Below, one piece after another: positions 47,676-57,462 of a DNA stretch of 64,000 bases (its first letter is position 1; each line of letters starts with the position of its first letter). The translations under genes and the position numbers were made by a program. The stretch comes from Cutibacterium namnetense (GTDB lineage: Bacteria; Actinomycetota; Actinomycetes; Propionibacteriales; Propionibacteriaceae). The stretch covers positions 62,001 through 126,000 of the forward strand of contig NZ_LWHO01000013.1 of the NCBI RefSeq assembly GCF_001642025.1, written 5' to 3'. The notes beneath the pieces were generated by a model. It did no database searches. It worked only from the letters and a program-made list of their open reading frames with translations, and was not told the origin of the DNA.

Positions 47676-47681
47676 GGCGGC

Positions 47682-48461
47682 ATGGCCAAAAACCAATGTC
47701 TCGCGCGGATCCGCGAGGTCCGCCATGACATCCCTGACGTTATTTCAATCGACTTCGAACCATGCGGTATGCCACCCATCACCTCCGTCGATGACCACAT
47801 CAAAATCGTCCTGCCATCTGACGGCTCTGATCTGCGCCAACCCGTCTGTGACGATGCAGTACAACCACTTCTACGCACGTACACCCGACGCAGGTGGTTT
47901 GAGGACGGATCGTGGGGCATTGACGTCCTGCAGTTTGGCCCCGAGTCCGGAGCCGAAGCCCATCATGGGCCCGGCACCCAGTGGTCCCAAACCGTCCAGC
48001 CCGGAGACCAGGTCGCGGTTCGTGGACCGGGCGGTCACTGGCAGATACCCGATGACATCTCTCACCTGCTCGCCGTCGCCGACGCCGTGGCCCTCCCCGC
48101 AGTCGCGAACGCCCTCGCCGCCCTGCCGAAATCAGCCGAAGCAACCGTCGTTCGCGTCGACGGCCACCACGATTACCCGTTAGCACCAAACGACCGCACC
48201 ACCCTCGTAACGGCTCCTCACGACCTTGAAGGCATCGTCGCCGCCGTCTGCGACCTAGACCTGCCCGCCAGCGCCCACGCGTTCGTGCATGGAGAAGCCG
48301 CCATGGTCCGCCCAATGCGTCGCCATCTCCGGATAGAACGCGGCCTACCCAAAGACCGAGTACAGCTGTCGGCTTACTGGTTTGCTGGTCGTGATGCTGA
48401 CGGCTGGCGCGCCATGAAGCAGGACTTCAACCGCTCAATGGAGGCCGAATCGGGAGACTGA
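47682..48461 (+). CDS. Siderophore-interacting protein (ferric-siderophore reductase type)
   Basis: The product is 259 residues. The FAD-binding motif RTYTRRRW (about 65-72) and the C-terminal YWFAGRDADGWR are those of the ViuB/SIP family. It reduces ferric siderophore with NADPH to release iron in the cytoplasm. No siderophore importer is adjacent, but a ferritin gene lies 1.2 kb downstream on the other strand. Confidence 0.88.
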   Translation: MAKNQCLARIREVRHDIPDVISIDFEPCGMPPITSVDDHIKIVLPSDGSDLRQPVCDDAVQPLLRTYTRRRWFEDGSWGIDVLQFGPESGAEAHHGPGTQWSQTVQPGDQVAVRGPGGHWQIPDDISHLLAVADAVALPAVANALAALPKSAEATVVRVDGHHDYPLAPNDRTTLVTAPHDLEGIVAAVCDLDLPASAHAFVHGEAAMVRPMRRHLRIERGLPKDRVQLSAYWFAGRDADGWRAMKQDFNRSMEAESGD

Positions 48462-48534
48462 AGTCGATCCGCGAGGAGATGATTTACCTACCTACACAGC
48501 GCCGACCTGATTCGTGAATACCGACCCTGTTACG

Positions 48535-49389
48535 TCAGGCGGTGATGAGGTTGGTCGAGATCAGACCAATCATGATCAGGCCTACGATGACGCGGTACCA
48601 AATGAAACCAGTGAACTTATTCGACGAGACGAACTTCAACAACCACGCGATAGACACGTAAGCCACGATGAGGGAAACCACGGTCGCCAGGATCGTCGGC
48701 CCCCAACCGATCGCGGCAGCACCACCATGAGCGACAGAAATATCACCGGCGGCAGAGATCGTCTCGTAAGCCCCGGCCGCAACAAGCACCGGAATGCCCA
48801 TGAAAAACGAGAGCCGGGTAGCCGTGGCACGGTCAAACTTGCGGAACAGCCCAGCAGAAATCGTCGCACCCGAACGGGAGATGCCGGGGAAAAGTGGGGC
48901 CAGAGCCTGGAAGCACCCGATAACAATGGCGTCGATGACACCAACCTCTTTCATCCCCCTGTTAAGGCCTGACTGCCGATCGCCCAGCCACATCACCCCA
49001 CTCCAGAGGACAAGGGCAATGGCGACCACCCACAGAGAGCTCAGCGTGTTCTCGATGGCGTCTTTGAATACCAGCCCCACGACGCCTACCGGAATCGACC
49101 CCAAGATGATGCCCCAACCGAGGATGTAGTCCGGGTCATCACGGTCTTCCTTATGGACCAGACCCTTGCACCATGCGACGACGATGCGCACGATGTCAGA
49201 CCAGAAATAAAGGATGGCAGCGATGATCGCACCGACCTGGATGATCGCGGTGAAGGCAGTGATCCCGGCACCCTGGATGTCGTATCCCAGCAGTTTCTCC
49301 ACGATGCGCAGATGCCCGGTGCTGGAGACAGGCAGAAACTCGGTGATGCCCTCGACTATGCCGAGGATGACGGCGTGCAGCCAGTTCAC
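48535..49389 (-). CDS. uppP: Undecaprenyl-diphosphatase UppP (BacA)
   Basis: The 284-residue membrane enzyme recycles undecaprenyl pyrophosphate for cell-wall synthesis. Both catalytic motifs are present: EGITEFLPVSSTGHL (about 11-25) and PGISRSGATISAGL (about 165-178). GTG 49389 starts the conserved MNWLHAVILGIVEG with AGAGG nine bases upstream; the 23-residue extension to 49458 is not needed. It also gives bacitracin tolerance in other species. Confidence 0.95.
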   Translation of the reverse strand: MNWLHAVILGIVEGITEFLPVSSTGHLRIVEKLLGYDIQGAGITAFTAIIQVGAIIAAILYFWSDIVRIVVAWCKGLVHKEDRDDPDYILGWGIILGSIPVGVVGLVFKDAIENTLSSLWVVAIALVLWSGVMWLGDRQSGLNRGMKEVGVIDAIVIGCFQALAPLFPGISRSGATISAGLFRKFDRATATRLSFFMGIPVLVAAGAYETISAAGDISVAHGGAAAIGWGPTILATVVSLIVAYVSIAWLLKFVSSNKFTGFIWYRVIVGLIMIGLISTNLITA

Positions 49390-49625
49390 GGATGAAAACC
49401 TCTCGATTGGGGGGGTTGTGCGGATGTGAGGGTTCACCTTCAGTACATCCGGGCCCACACCCTAGACGTTGGCGGCGACAGTTTCTGCCTCCCGCCTCAC
49501 ATTAATGACCGTAGTCGGAGCCGATTTTCCCCAGCCACGACCACGGTCATTACACAGGCCGCCCCCTCACAGCACCGACCCATGACGTCGGCCACGCAAA
49601 TCGTTCTCCCAAAAAGGATCTAACA

Positions 49626-50138
49626 TCACCCTGCGTTCTCGGTGGACTCCACGTCACGGGAACCAAGCTCGGCGTCTAGGCGGAGCAGCCCCGGGCCGTC
49701 GTCCCCAATGAGCTCAATGCGAGCGACGATTTCGCCAACGGTCGCCTCTTCCTCGATTTGCTCATTGATAAACCATTGCAACAGTGGAATCGCATCGATG
49801 TCACCGGCTGAAGTGCAGGTACGGTAGAGCTCGCGAATAGCCTCAGACACCTTCTCCTCGTGGGCCAGGGCGGCCTGGAAGATCTCAAGCGCAGACAAGC
49901 CGACTTCAACGTCAGGAGCTTCGATAGTGCCGATACGCGGATGGCTACCGCGATCGAGGGTGTGATCAATGAACTTGTTGGCGTGAACGATCTCCTCGTC
50001 AGCCTGATGGCGTAGCCACGCAGCCATCCCGGAGAGATCCTGAGCATCAGCCTCGATAGCCAACTGGCGGTAAGTCATGTCGGCGGTGAGTTCGAGAGTG
50101 ATCTGATCATTGAAAGCTTTAAGGATGTCATCGGACAT
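49626..50138 (-). CDS. Ferritin
   Basis: The 170-residue four-helix protein stores iron. Ferroxidase ligands E16, E49 and H52 (EEIVHANKF) and a later Glu (near 94) are present. AAGG seven bases upstream favours the second ATG (50138) over 50144. It is monocistronic and probably iron regulated, but no clear operator was found. Confidence 0.9.
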   Translation of the reverse strand: MSDDILKAFNDQITLELTADMTYRQLAIEADAQDLSGMAAWLRHQADEEIVHANKFIDHTLDRGSHPRIGTIEAPDVEVGLSALEIFQAALAHEEKVSEAIRELYRTCTSAGDIDAIPLLQWFINEQIEEEATVGEIVARIELIGDDGPGLLRLDAELGSRDVESTENAG

Positions 50139-50554
50139 GTTCATACCTTGATGCTATGTGGGCAGTCCAAGCGCAAACCGGACGATCGAGGTCGAAAAAA
50201 ATCGCCTCGAGTCGCGCAACATCATCCCCGTGCCCCTTACTCTACCCGGGGCGACATTTTTCGCACTCGCTCCCCGCCCTACCCTCTGGCCACGAATCCC
50301 CGGCTCGGGATCGAGTGCCTTCAGGGGCTATGTCGTCAGCACCCTGATGTGCTCAATGATTCCCTTAGCAGTGGATTCCTCATCGACCTGTGCCCATATC
50401 CGGGCGGCAATGCTCAGATAGCCCTGCCTAACGGCCGCGGAGGAAAGCTGACGGTACGTGACGGCGCTGAGCCCGAGCATGATTGGCGGCTGAATACCCC
50501 AACGACGTCGTCTACAACATCTACTACGTTCGACCGTCGATTTTCGCCGCCGAA
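50139..50554. other. Intergenic region with repeat copy
   Basis: About 415 bases without a supportable gene. It holds the second copy of the intergenic repeat (50231-50266). Confidence 0.55.
50231..50266. repeat. Intergenic repeat, copy 2
   Basis: It matches 47120-47154; both end in gacatttttcgcac preceded by a CCCCTT...CTACCC stretch. Confidence 0.5.
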
Positions 50555-51193
50555 TCAGGGGCACAGACGGTAGGTGTGGCCGTCACCTACCTGCCAGACT
50601 GAGACCCCCGCTACCCCAACCTCCAGAGGGGCCACACCAGCGAGAATTCTGACGGCTCGCCCTTGTAACTTCGGCGGAACTTGATATCCCATCGTGACGT
50701 GAGGATTCCACCACCTAGGGCTGTAATAGTTGAAAGCGGTGACTCCCACCGCAGCCAACCGACGGTGCAGCAAGTCGTGCGGTCGCCGGAGGGCCTCCGG
50801 TAGACAGGTCGCCGCGCGAAAACTACCGACAGGGGTAGGCGCGAAGCACAATTCAGGCTCTCCCTCCCCCGAGGTGTCAAAAATCGTCACAGGATCAGAA
50901 GAGGTGGGGTCGTGAGGGCACAACGCGACGACGCCGTCGGAATTGGGAAGGCGACATGACGTCGTAAGTCTGATTCTCTCGGGCCACCCGACATCAACGA
51001 GGCGAGAATCGACATCCTCCATGGTGGAAACTGCGGCGACCGTAATGTGGGCTGGTTGGTGCAATACGGGGACGCCAGCCGCCATGAGCTGGTCGCGGAT
51101 GTTTTGGAGAGTCTCTTGGGCTTTGTCGTCGAGGGTAAGGGACAGGGTGTGGGTGAACACAACACCGGGCTGCCAGTCGACGTCGTCTGTCAC
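50555..51193 (-). CDS. 2H phosphoesterase (2'-5' RNA ligase/LigT-like)
   Basis: The product is 212 residues. The two H-x-T/S motifs are HITVAAV (H49) and HVTMGY (about 165). They form the catalytic pair of the 2H superfamily, which cleaves or ligates 2'-5' or cyclic phosphodiesters. The physiological substrate is unknown. The start at ATG 51193 was taken as the only good option. Confidence 0.8.
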   Translation of the reverse strand: MTDDVDWQPGVVFTHTLSLTLDDKAQETLQNIRDQLMAAGVPVLHQPAHITVAAVSTMEDVDSRLVDVGWPERIRLTTSCRLPNSDGVVALCPHDPTSSDPVTIFDTSGEGEPELCFAPTPVGSFRAATCLPEALRRPHDLLHRRLAAVGVTAFNYYSPRWWNPHVTMGYQVPPKLQGRAVRILAGVAPLEVGVAGVSVWQVGDGHTYRLCP

Positions 51194-51292
51194 ACCTCAC
51201 CCCCAAATGTGTTATAAGTCTGTGACCACTGTCACCGTCTCCCCCAGAGATGGGGCATGGTTCCAACCACGATGCCGAAGGAGGGGCCTACG

Positions 51293-52636
51293 GTGGCAAG
51301 TGAAACACAACTAGTCCGTGAGGAACATAGTCTCGGACGAGCTGCACTCAACACCCTTAAAGGGTGCCTAGGAAACCTCGTCGAATGGTACGACGTCTAC
51401 ATCTACACGGTTTTCGCGACATACTTCCAGAATCAGTTCTTCAGCCCTGAGGACAAGAACTCACGCATCTACGTCTATGTCGTGTTCGCCATCACTTTCC
51501 TCATGAGGCCTCTGGGATCGTGGTTTTTCGGACGGTGGGCCGACCGCCACGGACGCCGCTCTGCCCTCACCTTTTCTGTCCTCGTCATGGCTTTCGCATC
51601 GCTGGTTGTAGCGGTCCTCCCGTCACGCACCCAGATCGGCATATGGGCCGCCGTCCTCCTCATCGTCTGCCGCATCGTTCAGGGCTTCGCCACCGGAGGT
51701 GAATACGGCACCTCAGCGACTTACATGTCAGAGGCGGCAGTTCGCCACCGGAGAGGATTCTTGTCGTCCTTCCAGTACGTAACCCTCGTCGGTGGTCAAG
51801 TCATTGCCCAGGCTGTTCTCCTTATCGAGACAGCGACGATGTCCGACGACCACATCGCTACCTGGGGTTGGCGCATCGCCTTCGGTATTGGCGGCCTCGC
51901 AGCTGTCGTCGTCTTGTGGATGCGACGCACTATGGACGAGTCCCTCACCGAGGAACACTTGGAAAATATCCGCTCCGGTCTGGACCGTGACTCTGGCACC
52001 ATGCGTGCCCTGCTAGTGCAGCACTGGCAGCCTTTGCTTCTGGTGTTTCTTATCAGCATGGGAGGCACCGTCTGCTTTTACACCTACTCGGTAAACGCTC
52101 CGGCCATCGTCAAATCCACCTTCAAGGAAGAGGCGATGACGGCCACCACTATCAACCTCATCGCACTCATCATCCTCATGTTTCTGCAGCCCGTTGCGGG
52201 CTTCATCTCCGATAAGATCGGCCGCAAGCCCCTGTTGGTCTTTTTCGGCGTGGGTGCCATGTGCTACACCTGGGTGCTCATCACCTTCCTACCGAAGACC
52301 ACGAACCCCCTCGGTGCCTTTGGCCTGCTGCTGGTCGGCTACATCATCTTGACCGGCTACACCTCGATCAATGCTCTCGTGAAGTCCGAGCTCTTCCCGG
52401 CCAAAGTCCGCGCCCTCGGTGTCGGCCTCGGCTATGGCCTTGCCAACTCCTGCTTCGGTGGTACTGCCCCGCTCATCTATGAGGCCATCAAGGAGCATGG
52501 CAAGGTGACGTGGTTTATCGTCTACGTGACGGCCCTGACCTTCATCTCGACTCTCATCTACGTCTTCGGACTGAAGAACAAGACGGCAACGCATCTCGAC
52601 CACGAGCAAGGACATGCCTGGGCTCACAACGAGTAG
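51293..52636 (+). CDS. MFS metabolite:H+ symporter
   Basis: The product is 447 residues with 12 membrane segments. Motifs GNLVEWYDVYIYTVFATYF and GRWADRHGRRSALTFS, with RIVQGFATGGEYGTS, are those of the metabolite:H+ symporters (shikimate, alpha-ketoglutarate, proline/betaine). It likely takes up an organic acid or osmolyte. GTG 51293 has AAGGAGG about seven bases upstream. Confidence 0.87.
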   Translation: MASETQLVREEHSLGRAALNTLKGCLGNLVEWYDVYIYTVFATYFQNQFFSPEDKNSRIYVYVVFAITFLMRPLGSWFFGRWADRHGRRSALTFSVLVMAFASLVVAVLPSRTQIGIWAAVLLIVCRIVQGFATGGEYGTSATYMSEAAVRHRRGFLSSFQYVTLVGGQVIAQAVLLIETATMSDDHIATWGWRIAFGIGGLAAVVVLWMRRTMDESLTEEHLENIRSGLDRDSGTMRALLVQHWQPLLLVFLISMGGTVCFYTYSVNAPAIVKSTFKEEAMTATTINLIALIILMFLQPVAGFISDKIGRKPLLVFFGVGAMCYTWVLITFLPKTTNPLGAFGLLLVGYIILTGYTSINALVKSELFPAKVRALGVGLGYGLANSCFGGTAPLIYEAIKEHGKVTWFIVYVTALTFISTLIYVFGLKNKTATHLDHEQGHAWAHNE

Positions 52637-52679
52637 ACGATCCCACCCAGATGAGACTGGAACCGCACGGTGAACCCCT

Positions 52680-52702
52680 GAGGTACCACAATGGGGTACC
52701 TC
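52680..52702 (+). terminator. Terminator after MFS symporter
   Basis: An 8-bp stem GAGGTACC/GGTACCTC (52680-52687, 52695-52702) with a 7-base loop lies 43 bases after the stop. Confidence 0.65.
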
Positions 52703-52733
52703 GTCATTTACTTTCGCCGGTGGTGACGAAACA

Positions 52734-52765
52734 AAGAGAGGGCACCCAATTGGGTGCCCTCTCTT
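52734..52765 (-). terminator. Terminator of the rpsF-ssb-rpsR-rplI operon
   Basis: A 32-base perfect palindrome is followed on the minus strand by TTTGTTTC. It lies 20 bases after the rplI stop. Confidence 0.9.
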
Positions 52766-52785
52766 ATGTCTGCGTGTGCGTCAGA

Positions 52786-53235
52786 TCATGCGGCGGGAAC
52801 AGTCTCGACCGTGACGTGACCCTTAATAGAGTCATGCAGCTTGACGCCGACAGTGTGCTTGCCGATGGTCTTGATCGGCTTGGTGATCTCAATGGCCCGC
52901 TTCTCGAGGGCGGGACCACCAGCCTTCTTGACGGCCAAGGCGATGTCGCCAGGGGTCACGGCACCGAACAGACGACCGCTCTCGCCGGCCTGGACGGTCA
53001 CCTGGACGACCAGGTGCTCCAGCTGCGAGCGGATCTGCTCAGCCTCCTCCTTAGACTTGATCGCCTTGGCCTCACGGGCACGGGTAATGTCCTTGATCTG
53101 GGCCTCAGCACCGCGCGTCCACTTGATGGCGTAATTCTGCGGCAGCAGGTAGTTACGGCCGTAGCCGTCCTTGACCTCGACGATGTCACCAGGGACACCG
53201 AGCTTGGCCACCGGGGCAGTGAGAATGAGCTTCAT
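52786..53235 (-). CDS. rplI: 50S ribosomal protein L9
   Basis: The 149-residue protein has the L9 N-terminal signature (MKLILTAPVAKLGVPGDIVEVKDGYGRNYLLP) and C-terminal domain. It binds 23S rRNA. It is the last gene of the operon, 14 bases after rpsR. Confidence 0.97.
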   Translation of the reverse strand: MKLILTAPVAKLGVPGDIVEVKDGYGRNYLLPQNYAIKWTRGAEAQIKDITRAREAKAIKSKEEAEQIRSQLEHLVVQVTVQAGESGRLFGAVTPGDIALAVKKAGGPALEKRAIEITKPIKTIGKHTVGVKLHDSIKGHVTVETVPAA

Positions 53236-53249
53236 GTCTTTCCCCCTTC

Positions 53250-53489
53250 TCAGCGAGCCGTCGAGGCGTACGGGAGCAATGCGAGTTCGCGTGCGTTCTT
53301 GATCGCGATGGCGACCTTGCGCTGATCCTGGACAGACAGCCCCGTAACGCGACGTGCGCGGATCTTGCCACGCTCAGAGATGAACTTGCGCAGCAGGGCG
53401 GTGTCCTTGTAGTCAACCGCGCCGATATGCACGGTCTTGATAGGGACGACCTTCTTCTTGTTCACAGTCTTGCGCTGTGGACCGGCCAT
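53250..53489 (-). CDS. rpsR: 30S ribosomal protein S18
   Basis: The 79-residue protein has the S18 core [24 protein letters not shown]. It lacks the Cys residues of zinc-binding S18 forms, like other paralogues in high-GC Gram-positives. It is third in the operon. Confidence 0.96.
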   Translation of the reverse strand: MAGPQRKTVNKKKVVPIKTVHIGAVDYKDTALLRKFISERGKIRARRVTGLSVQDQRKVAIAIKNARELALLPYASTAR

Positions 53490-53610
53490 TGTGGTGCTCT
53501 CCTTCGTATGAAAGCCCGGCTCTTGCCGGAATGTGCCTTGTCCGCACCCCCGAATAGGGGCGCCGAACCTGATGTTTGTTGATGACGCTGCTTAGGTTTA
53601 GTCCTACCGA

Positions 53611-54171
53611 TCAGAACGGAGGCTCGTCGGTCTGGGCTGAGGCCCAGGGATCGACTCCACCACCACGGTTGGCGTCACCGTTGTTATAAGACCCCTGGTT
53701 CCCGGGGTTTCCACCCCAGCTACCGCCCTGGCCACCACCGGAGTTTCCACCCCAGTTGCCGCCCTGACCGCCGCCGGCATTGCCACCCCAGTTGCCTCCA
53801 CCGGAGGACTGGTTACGCGAAACCTTCGCAGCAGCGAATCTCAGCGACGGACCAACCTCGTTGACGTCGATCTCATAGGAAGTACGACGGTTACCGTCGC
53901 GATCCTCGTAGGAGCGAGCCTTGAGATTGCCGTTGACAACGACGCGCATTCCCTTGGAGAGGGACTCGGCGACGTTCTCGGCGAACTGGCGCCACACCGA
54001 GCAATTGAGGAACATTGCCTCGCCGTCGCGCCACTCATTGGTCTGCCGGTCAAAGGTTCGCGGGGTCGATGCCACCGTGAAGTTCGCGACAGGCACCCCG
54101 TTGGGGGTGAAGCGCAGCTCAGGATCAGCGGTCAAGTTGCCAATCACCGTAATGGGTGTTTCGCCAGCCAT
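53611..54171 (-). CDS. ssb: Single-stranded DNA-binding protein
   Basis: The product is 186 residues. An OB fold (about 1-110; [19 protein letters not shown]) is followed by a Gly/Asn/Gln-rich linker with repeated NWGGN units and an acidic DEPPF tip that recruits repair and replication proteins. It lies between rpsF and rpsR, with a 121-base gap before rpsR. Confidence 0.96.
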   Translation of the reverse strand: MAGETPITVIGNLTADPELRFTPNGVPVANFTVASTPRTFDRQTNEWRDGEAMFLNCSVWRQFAENVAESLSKGMRVVVNGNLKARSYEDRDGNRRTSYEIDVNEVGPSLRFAAAKVSRNQSSGGGNWGGNAGGGQGGNWGGNSGGGQGGSWGGNPGNQGSYNNGDANRGGGVDPWASAQTDEPPF

Positions 54172-54297
54172 GTCAGTCTCCAGATCGCAGTGGTTCTAGT
54201 AGTTTGCAATCAACGGTTCCAGTGTGCCGCTCACCTTGGACAGTCCCTCGTATATCACTGGGAACCAGGGCGAACAGGCTTGTGGGGTCTGCGATCG

Positions 54298-54588
54298 TCA
54301 GTGGATCTCGGGACGCATGACCTTGGTGCGCATAATCTTCTCATCTATGGCGAGAAGACGATCCAACTCCTGGATGGTCCCGGGCTCGCAGGTCGCGTTG
54401 ACGACGACGTAGATGCCTTCCGACTTCTTCTGAATGTCGTAGGCCAAACGACGCTTGCCCCACACGTCGACATTGTCAACGGTGCCCTTCTCGTCAGTGA
54501 TGACCTTCAGGTACTTCTCCATGAGGGAATCGACCTGACGCTCTTCGACGGTCGGATCAATGATGATCATGACCTCATATTTACGCAT
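54298..54588 (-). CDS. rpsF: 30S ribosomal protein S6
   Basis: The 96-residue protein begins [20 protein letters not shown] and has the S6 fold partnering S18. It is the first gene of the operon; the 126-base gap to ssb is typical of this locus. Confidence 0.96.
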   Translation of the reverse strand: MRKYEVMIIIDPTVEERQVDSLMEKYLKVITDEKGTVDNVDVWGKRRLAYDIQKKSEGIYVVVNATCEPGTIQELDRLLAIDEKIMRTKVMRPEIH

Positions 54589-54927
54589 ACGCTGACTCCA
54601 CCTCCTCTGGTCTCAGCGGCCACGGGTACATCCCGTGGCAGGAGGGCGAATGCCACCGATCAGGGTCTTCCCGACCGGCCAGCTGTCATGACAGACAGCT
54701 AATTAAAGAGGATACCGGGTGACCCGCGGTTCTCCGAATCCGAGACCAGCGATTCCTCCTCCCAGCTGTGCTCCCCGCATGCTGTCCAAGAATGTCAGGC
54801 CTGGTGTGTTGTCAGGGGGAAAGATGCTGTAAGAGCTGCTATGGAGTGCGCCGCAACAGGCGTGACCTCTGTTACAACGGGGCGCGTCGCAGGCGCTGCC
54901 GCCTGAGCCGCGTTCAGCTAGCGAAAT
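54589..54927. promoter_or_regulatory. Intergenic region with rpsF promoter and inverted repeat
   Basis: About 340 bases with no gene. AGCTGTC-N6-GACAGCT (54681-54700) is a 7-6-7 inverted repeat upstream of rpsF. S6:S18-binding leader RNAs are known for rpsF operons; I could not identify the structure here. Confidence 0.4.
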
Positions 54928-55311
54928 TCAGCGACCGCGTGGCGGACCGGGGATGAGGATCTCCCCACCAGCACGCCAAGCCCGTAGACCGGAAGCCAGG
55001 AAGTCGCAGTTGTAACCTTTCTCCCGCACCGGAGCTACCAGATGACCGGACCGAAACCCCGTGTCACACACCAGGATGAAATGGGGATCAGGCTCAGCGA
55101 GCGGGTCATCGCCATACACGGCGGTAAAAGGGTCGGCGAGCAACTCCTTGGGATTAACGAGCCGCGCCCCCGGCGCATGCCCTGCTTCATACTCACGAGA
55201 TGTTCGCACATCAACGAGTACCCCACCCGTAGCGAGGGCGTTGAGGACGTCCGGGAGGTCGAGGCCCCCCTCAGCCATCCCATGATTCATCAGCAGGTCG
55301 CGCAATCCCAT
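54928..55311 (-). CDS. Rhodanese-domain protein
   Basis: The 127-residue single rhodanese domain has active-site Cys in CDTGFRS (about 89-95), which would carry persulfide sulfur. The start is ATG 55311; TAAACT lies eight bases upstream and no ribosome site is seen, so it may be leaderless. A TTG at 55362 is an alternative. Confidence 0.82.
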   Translation of the reverse strand: MGLRDLLMNHGMAEGGLDLPDVLNALATGGVLVDVRTSREYEAGHAPGARLVNPKELLADPFTAVYGDDPLAEPDPHFILVCDTGFRSGHLVAPVREKGYNCDFLASGLRAWRAGGEILIPGPPRGR

Positions 55312-55495
55312 GTCTGCACAGTTTAGAGACCCCTGCCGATCGGTGATTCGCACCGTGGCCAACTCATCCGATGGCGAAAACTCCCGGCACAGCGAGACCC
55401 GGGGAATAGCGGTGCCCGTTCCCCGGGTCAGCTGACAAAAATGGTCAAGCCCGCCCGATAATCGACATCGTCAAGGCTCGTCGGGCCGGAGTGTG

Positions 55496-55957
55496 TCAGG
55501 CGCTGATGCCTGCCAGCACCTCGTGGACCTCCTGAGGGTTGGAAGCTGCCATGAGACGGCCGCGGAAATCAGCTTTGACCAGAGAACGGGCCAGCGAAGC
55601 GAGAATCCGCAGATGCTCGTTACCAGCGGCAGCCTCGGGAACAGCGATGAGAAAGACCAGGTTAGCCAAAGAACCGTCTGGGGCTCCCCACTTCACACCC
55701 TCGTCACTACGGGCGAAAGCCAGCGCCGGGCGATCGACACCGTCGCACTTACCGTGCGGGATGGCGATGCCGTCGCCGAGCCCTGTGGTACCTACCTCCT
55801 CACGGGCCCGGACAGCCTTGATGAGAAGGTCACGGTCAGTAAGGGCGCCACTAGCGCCGATGAGATCGATCATCCTCTCAATAGCGTCATCCTTGCTGCC
55901 TGCACTGAGGGACAGATCAATGGATCTTTCGTCAAGCAGATCTGCGATGGTAGTCAT
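55496..55957 (-). CDS. PTS fructose-type EIIA component
   Basis: The 153-residue EIIA domain has the phospho-accepting His in GDGIAIPHGKCDGV (about 62-75). It takes phosphate from HPr and passes it to EIIB. AAAGGAG seven bases before ATG 55957. It lies 23 bases after the EIIBC stop in the same operon. Confidence 0.92.
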   Translation of the reverse strand: MTTIADLLDERSIDLSLSAGSKDDAIERMIDLIGASGALTDRDLLIKAVRAREEVGTTGLGDGIAIPHGKCDGVDRPALAFARSDEGVKWGAPDGSLANLVFLIAVPEAAAGNEHLRILASLARSLVKADFRGRLMAASNPQEVHEVLAGISA

Positions 55958-55980
55958 GCCATAACTCCTTTCGAGGTAAC

Positions 55981-57462
55981 TCACGCGGTAACCGCACGGT
56001 CCTTCTTGCGGGCGGCAATTCTCTTGAGAGCTAGGGACATGAAAGCCGTCACACAAGCTCCAATGAGGATCGCCGCAAAGAACCCGAGCAAAGGCTTGCA
56101 CGCCCCGAGCACACCGACGATAGGGCCACCATGCATAACAACGTCATGCACGCCAAACATGCCAGCCAGCACAGCGGCGACGGCTCCACCCACCATGTTC
56201 GATGGGATCACACGGGCCGGATCAGCCGCAGCAAACGGGATCGCACCTTCGGTGATGCCGAACAGGCCCATGAAGAGGGCGGCGATTCCGGCGTCGCGCT
56301 CCTGCTTGGTGAACAGACGACGACCGATGAGGGTGGCCAGGCCCATCCCGAGCGGGGCGACCGGGATAGCAGCTGCAGCCAGTCCCATGACCTTGCCCTG
56401 GTCAACGGCAATCATTCCCCCGGCGAAGAGGAAGGCGACCTTGTTAACGGGACCGCCCATGTCGAAGCTGATCATGAGGCCGATGATGATGGCGAGGACG
56501 GCTATCGACGACGTCGTCATACTGGCTAGGAAGTCGGTCAGCCCGTTAAACAGGGCGGCTAGCGGGCGGCCGAGCACATAGACGTACAGCAACGAGACGA
56601 TCGCGGTGCCGAAAATCGGGACGATCAGGATCGGCACGATCGGCTTGACGTACTCGTGCCACGGGATTTTCCGCATCCATTTGGCAACGTACCCAGCGAT
56701 AAATCCGATAATGATGGCACCAATAAAGCCGGTATTGAGGCCGGTCTTCGCGCCACCAGGGCCAGTCGTCGTCAGGTAAGGAAACTGTGCACCGCTATTC
56801 GCGATAAACCCAGAAACCATACCGACGACAAGGCCAGGACGGTCGGCAATGGCCTGAGCGATGAAACCGGCGAGTACCGGGATCATGAGGGAGAAGGCCA
56901 GCGTGCCAACTTGCAGAATGGTCTGCCAAAAGCTGTTTTCAGGAACGGCTACACCACCAGCAGTGGGTTTACCCCCGATACCCAAGGCCAGAGCAATCAT
57001 GATGCCACCACAGACCACGAACGGAATCATGTGGGACACGCCAGCCATCAGGGCGGCATACAAGGTGTGCCTAACGGACTCCTTGCCATCCTTACTGGCC
57101 GAGGCGGTTCCCGTTTCAACGGCTTCGCCGGAGGGTTCGGCCACCGCACCCCCACGGATCGGAGCGGTCAGGGCCTGCTCCAGTAACTCTGCTGGACGTG
57201 AAATGCCATCCTGAACACCGGTCACCAAAACCCGCTTGCCGTCGAAACGCGACAGATCGACCTCAGCGTCGGCAGCAATGACCACAGCATCGGCCTCACG
57301 GATGTCATCAGCACTGAGCTCATTCTCAACACCGATCGATCCCTGGGTTTCGACCTTGATCTGGCTACCGGCCTCCTTGGCGGTTTCCTCCAGCTTCTCG
57401 GCAGCCATGTAAGTGTGGGCAATACCGGTCGGACATGCTGTGATTCCGACGTACTTCTTCAT
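55981..57462 (-). CDS. PTS fructose-type EIIBC component
   Basis: The product is 493 residues. The EIIB domain has C10 in GITACPTGIAHTYMAAEKLEE; a linker (110-140) precedes EIIC with about eight to ten membrane segments and the FGITEGAIPFAAADP substrate motif. It imports fructose or a related sugar as the phosphate. AAGGAG lies six bases before ATG 57462. No fruK or regulator gene is adjacent on the downstream side. Confidence 0.93.
   Translation of the reverse strand: MKKYVGITACPTGIAHTYMAAEKLEETAKEAGSQIKVETQGSIGVENELSADDIREADAVVIAADAEVDLSRFDGKRVLVTGVQDGISRPAELLEQALTAPIRGGAVAEPSGEAVETGTASASKDGKESVRHTLYAALMAGVSHMIPFVVCGGIMIALALGIGGKPTAGGVAVPENSFWQTILQVGTLAFSLMIPVLAGFIAQAIADRPGLVVGMVSGFIANSGAQFPYLTTTGPGGAKTGLNTGFIGAIIIGFIAGYVAKWMRKIPWHEYVKPIVPILIVPIFGTAIVSLLYVYVLGRPLAALFNGLTDFLASMTTSSIAVLAIIIGLMISFDMGGPVNKVAFLFAGGMIAVDQGKVMGLAAAAIPVAPLGMGLATLIGRRLFTKQERDAGIAALFMGLFGITEGAIPFAAADPARVIPSNMVGGAVAAVLAGMFGVHDVVMHGGPIVGVLGACKPLLGFFAAILIGACVTAFMSLALKRIAARKKDRAVTA

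Larger units (their letters stand above)
46958..47681. other. Gene-poor intergenic region with short repeats
   Basis: No convincing gene is seen. It holds a perfect 12-base palindrome TGTCAGCTGACA (47089-47100), one copy of an intergenic repeat (about 47121-47154), and an 18-base triple repeat (47172-47225). A 108-codon minus frame spans them but has no ribosome site. Confidence 0.5.

Noticed and set aside
49390-49458. Longer N-terminus for UppP
   Set aside because: The extra 23 residues are polar and not part of the family; the GTG at 49389 has a ribosome site.
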